A DNA stretch of 7,445 nucleotides from CAINFV01 sp964409235 (GTDB lineage Bacteria; Chlamydiota; Chlamydiia; Chlamydiales; FEN-1388), in the NCBI GenBank assembly GCA_964409235.1, contig CAYPCN010000037.1, forward strand, positions 1-7,445, written 5' to 3'. Under the pieces are notes generated by a model, which was given only the letters and a program-made list of their open reading frames with translations, was not told the DNA's origin and did no database searches. Within the stretch, counting starts at the first letter, position 1. Each line of letters starts with the position of its first letter. Below, piece after piece: positions 5,830-7,445 of this stretch. A program made the position numbers and the translations under genes.

Positions 5830-5970
5830 ATGCCATCTTCGAACTGGAAGGTGAGGCGGCCCCGATTGGCCATCGTCGATAGTGCGTTCGGGGATGGAGT
5901 TGCGAATAGGATGGGGCGAGAGAAAACCACATCGCACATGGCTCAATACAAACCAACAGTGCTGTCATGA
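5830..5970 (+). CDS. Small basic protein of 46 residues, translationally coupled to the repeat protein
   Basis: I do not recognise this family. The ORF begins at an ATG eight bases after AAGGA and ends at TGA 5968-5970. Its stop overlaps the start of the next gene (ATGA, 5967-5970), a classic arrangement for coupled translation. A promoter-like pair lies about 50 bases upstream of the ATG. The product has eight Lys/Arg against three Asp/Glu. A basic WKVRRPR patch sits near the N-terminus (6-12), followed by LAIVDSAFGDG (13-23) and a polar tail with GREKTTSH (29-36). There is no signal peptide, membrane segment or metal motif. The basic patch could bind nucleic acid or a partner protein, but that is only a guess. 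The frame stays open upstream to 5767, with no better start. The case rests on signals and context, not homology; a non-coding leader of the next gene is the alternative. Confidence 0.6.
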   Translation: MPSSNWKVRRPRLAIVDSAFGDGVANRMGREKTTSHMAQYKPTVLS

Positions 5971-7445
5971 CCGAACAGAGTCATCTTCAACGCGTCTTTG
6001 AAGGCATCCTCTCTTCCCAATCATTCGATTTGCTCAAAAATTTTTCCGATGATCGCAGTTGGTTGTCGCTTGCACCTGAGGAGAGAGAGCTCTTAGCGCA
6101 GCTTTTTCTGCTGAGCGCCGAAGCCAATGCGTGCTCTGGGAATAGCGAAGAGATCCGCAGACAATCGATCCAGGCGTACAAGACAGCCTGTCGCCTTGCC
6201 CCCAATAGTGCACGGGGGTGGTTTCGCCAAGGCGCCTACCTCGCCTTGGGGGAGTCCGAGACCGATCTCCAAGAGGCCGTTATTGCTCTTACCAGGGCCG
6301 TGGAGCTCGATGCTGGCTTTTTTGACGCCCACTATGCCCGTGCGAGCGCTTGCTTGCGATTGGGCGCATTGCGAGGTGATGAGGAGCTCTTCCATGCTGC
6401 TGAGCAATCTTTTGCGCAGGCCGACCGCTTGGTTTCTGGAGCGGATGGAGAGACCTCTTCAGCACCGGGGGAGTTCTACTGGCATTGGGGCATTGCTTGG
6501 TTTTTACTCGCCCGTGCTTCGGGAGAGCCCGTCGATGTAAAAAAATCCCTTGCTCTCTACGAAAAGGCGCGTCAAAAGGGAGTGCTTCGAGCCGACTTCC
6601 TCAATGACTATGCCAATGCCATTGTGGAGATGGCGCTGTTGACGTCCAACGATGTGCTGATCCTCGATGCGATATCGCTCTATTCAGCGGCTATTGACGT
6701 CCCAGATGCTTCAGAAGATAACGATCATGAAAAGGCTATCCGCCTTTTTAACGTCGGATGCTGTTTTCAACATTTGCACGATCTTTCTCATGACCCGCAC
6801 TATTTGGAAGCTGCCGAGCATGTTTTTTCGGATGCCTCTCTTCTTGCGCCTGAGCTTCCCTCTGTGTGGCTGCGATGGGGGCAGCTCTTGCTGCGAACGG
6901 CTCGCCTTCGATTGGATAGTACCTTGGCTCATGAGGCGGTAGCAAAATTTCGCAAGGCAGAGGCGTGCGGCTCTTCCCATCCAATGACGTTTGCGCTCTG
7001 CTCACAAGCCTTGCAGTGGATAGGTAGGGACGAAGAGCGACTTGATATCCTGCATACTGCCGAACAATACGCGCGGAGGGCGATGGAACTTCCGAATGCC
7101 CAGGGGCTCCACAACCCCGAGAGCTGGGCGGCATCTGCCCTGTGCCAATATGAGTATGGGTATTACTTCAACGATCACACGTACTTTGGAAAGGCGATCG
7201 AAATTCTTCAGAAAGCTCTTGCTGAGCATCCTAAGAGCGCGCTCCTCTGGCATACCGTAGCTCTTGCGAAATATGCTCTAGCAGATGGTACTGACTCAGA
7301 GCAGCTGCTTCGCGAGGCGCTTATCAGTTTTCTTATCGCCTCTCGCTCATCGTATGCCAACTTGCCCTCATTCTGGAATGACTGGGGCATTGCGCTGTTG
7401 ACGTTGGCGGACTGGACTGAAGACCCAGGCGCAGCTCATGAAGCC
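5967..7445 (+). CDS. TPR-like helical repeat protein, 3' end beyond window
   Basis: The frame is open from ATG 5967 to the window edge, giving 493 residues without a stop. After a helical N-terminal region (about 1-80), the protein consists of repeats of roughly 40-46 residues, at about 82, 120, 169, 211, 256, 300, 341, 385, 427 and 469. A typical unit reads W-x-x-W-G-(x)-A/L-L-L, an acidic linker with a conserved Asp, then E/D-A-(x)-F/Y-x-K-A and a turn with Pro. Clear examples are FYWHWG (170-175), VWLRWG (300-305) and FWNDWG (469-474). This is the helix-turn-helix logic of tetratricopeptide repeats, lengthened by about eight residues in the linker. There is no signal peptide or membrane segment, so the protein is probably cytoplasmic, or secreted by a system needing no Sec signal. 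Such proteins normally bind partner proteins; the partner is unknown. No Shine-Dalgarno precedes the start, which overlaps the stop of the small ORF (ATGA), so coupled translation is expected. Confidence 0.9.
   Translation, partial: MTEQSHLQRVFEGILSSQSFDLLKNFSDDRSWLSLAPEERELLAQLFLLSAEANACSGNSEEIRRQSIQAYKTACRLAPNSARGWFRQGAYLALGESETDLQEAVIALTRAVELDAGFFDAHYARASACLRLGALRGDEELFHAAEQSFAQADRLVSGADGETSSAPGEFYWHWGIAWFLLARASGEPVDVKKSLALYEKARQKGVLRADFLNDYANAIVEMALLTSNDVLILDAISLYSAAIDVPDASEDNDHEKAIRLFNVGCCFQHLHDLSHDPHYLEAAEHVFSDASLLAPELPSVWLRWGQLLLRTARLRLDSTLAHEAVAKFRKAEACGSSHPMTFALCSQALQWIGRDEERLDILHTAEQYARRAMELPNAQGLHNPESWAASALCQYEYGYYFNDHTYFGKAIEILQKALAEHPKSALLWHTVALAKYALADGTDSEQLLREALISFLIASRSSYANLPSFWNDWGIALLTLADWTEDPGAAHEA

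Noticed and set aside
5807..5854. A 15-codon ORF (ATG 5807, TGA 5852-5854) in the leader, which could be a leader peptide.
   Set aside because: It overlaps the better supported 46-codon ORF, lacks its own Shine-Dalgarno, and has no run of regulatory codons.
5612..5968. A 118-codon - strand frame filling the gap upstream of rnhC.
   Set aside because: It overlaps the rnhC start on the same strand in another frame and runs through both promoter candidates; no Shine-Dalgarno and no recognisable motif.
6748..7134. A 128-codon - strand frame opposite the repeat protein.
   Set aside because: It is antisense to a continuous 493-codon frame with regular repeats; composition is Arg/Pro/Ser-rich with no start signals.

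Overview
The window looks like a bacterial chromosome segment from the Chlamydiae (Chlamydiota), most likely an environmental, amoeba-associated or metagenomic lineage rather than Chlamydia itself. Three things suggest this. The 3' end of the 23S rRNA reads very like chlamydial 23S. The RNase HIII resembles chlamydial RnhC, including a C-terminal domain that reads like the C. trachomatis protein as I recall it. The base composition is close to balanced, higher in GC than Chlamydia. An acetyl-CoA synthetase, which I do not recall in Chlamydiaceae, also fits an environmental lineage. These placements rest on recognition, not on a search.

Layout. Positions 1-655 (+ strand) hold the end of an rRNA operon: the 3' part of 23S, a spacer of about 180 nt with several hairpins, a complete 5S gene and a strong intrinsic terminator. 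Three genes on the - strand converge on it, in transcription order rnhC (5691-4792), a long metallo-beta-lactamase-fold hydrolase of the NAPE-PLD/UlaG type (4657-2891) and acs, acetyl-CoA synthetase (2749-758). Their intergenic gaps (134 and 141 nt) are not empty. The first holds an inverted repeat that overlaps the ribosome-binding site of the hydrolase gene. The second holds a 99-bp nested inverted repeat that begins inside the end of the hydrolase gene.

Divergent from rnhC, on the + strand, is a probable two-gene unit. It has a 46-codon basic ORF with its own promoter-like sequence and Shine-Dalgarno. Its stop codon overlaps (ATGA) the start of a large helical-repeat (TPR-like) protein that runs off the window end. 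The two candidate divergent promoters have -35 elements one base apart.

The genes do not form an obvious single pathway. RNase HIII removes RNA from RNA-DNA hybrids, Acs activates acetate, the hydrolase may act on a lipid or other phosphodiester, and the repeat protein is probably a scaffold or partner-binding protein. The parts most worth following up are the small coupled ORF, the two intergenic inverted repeats, and the unusual repeat of about 42 residues in the last gene.
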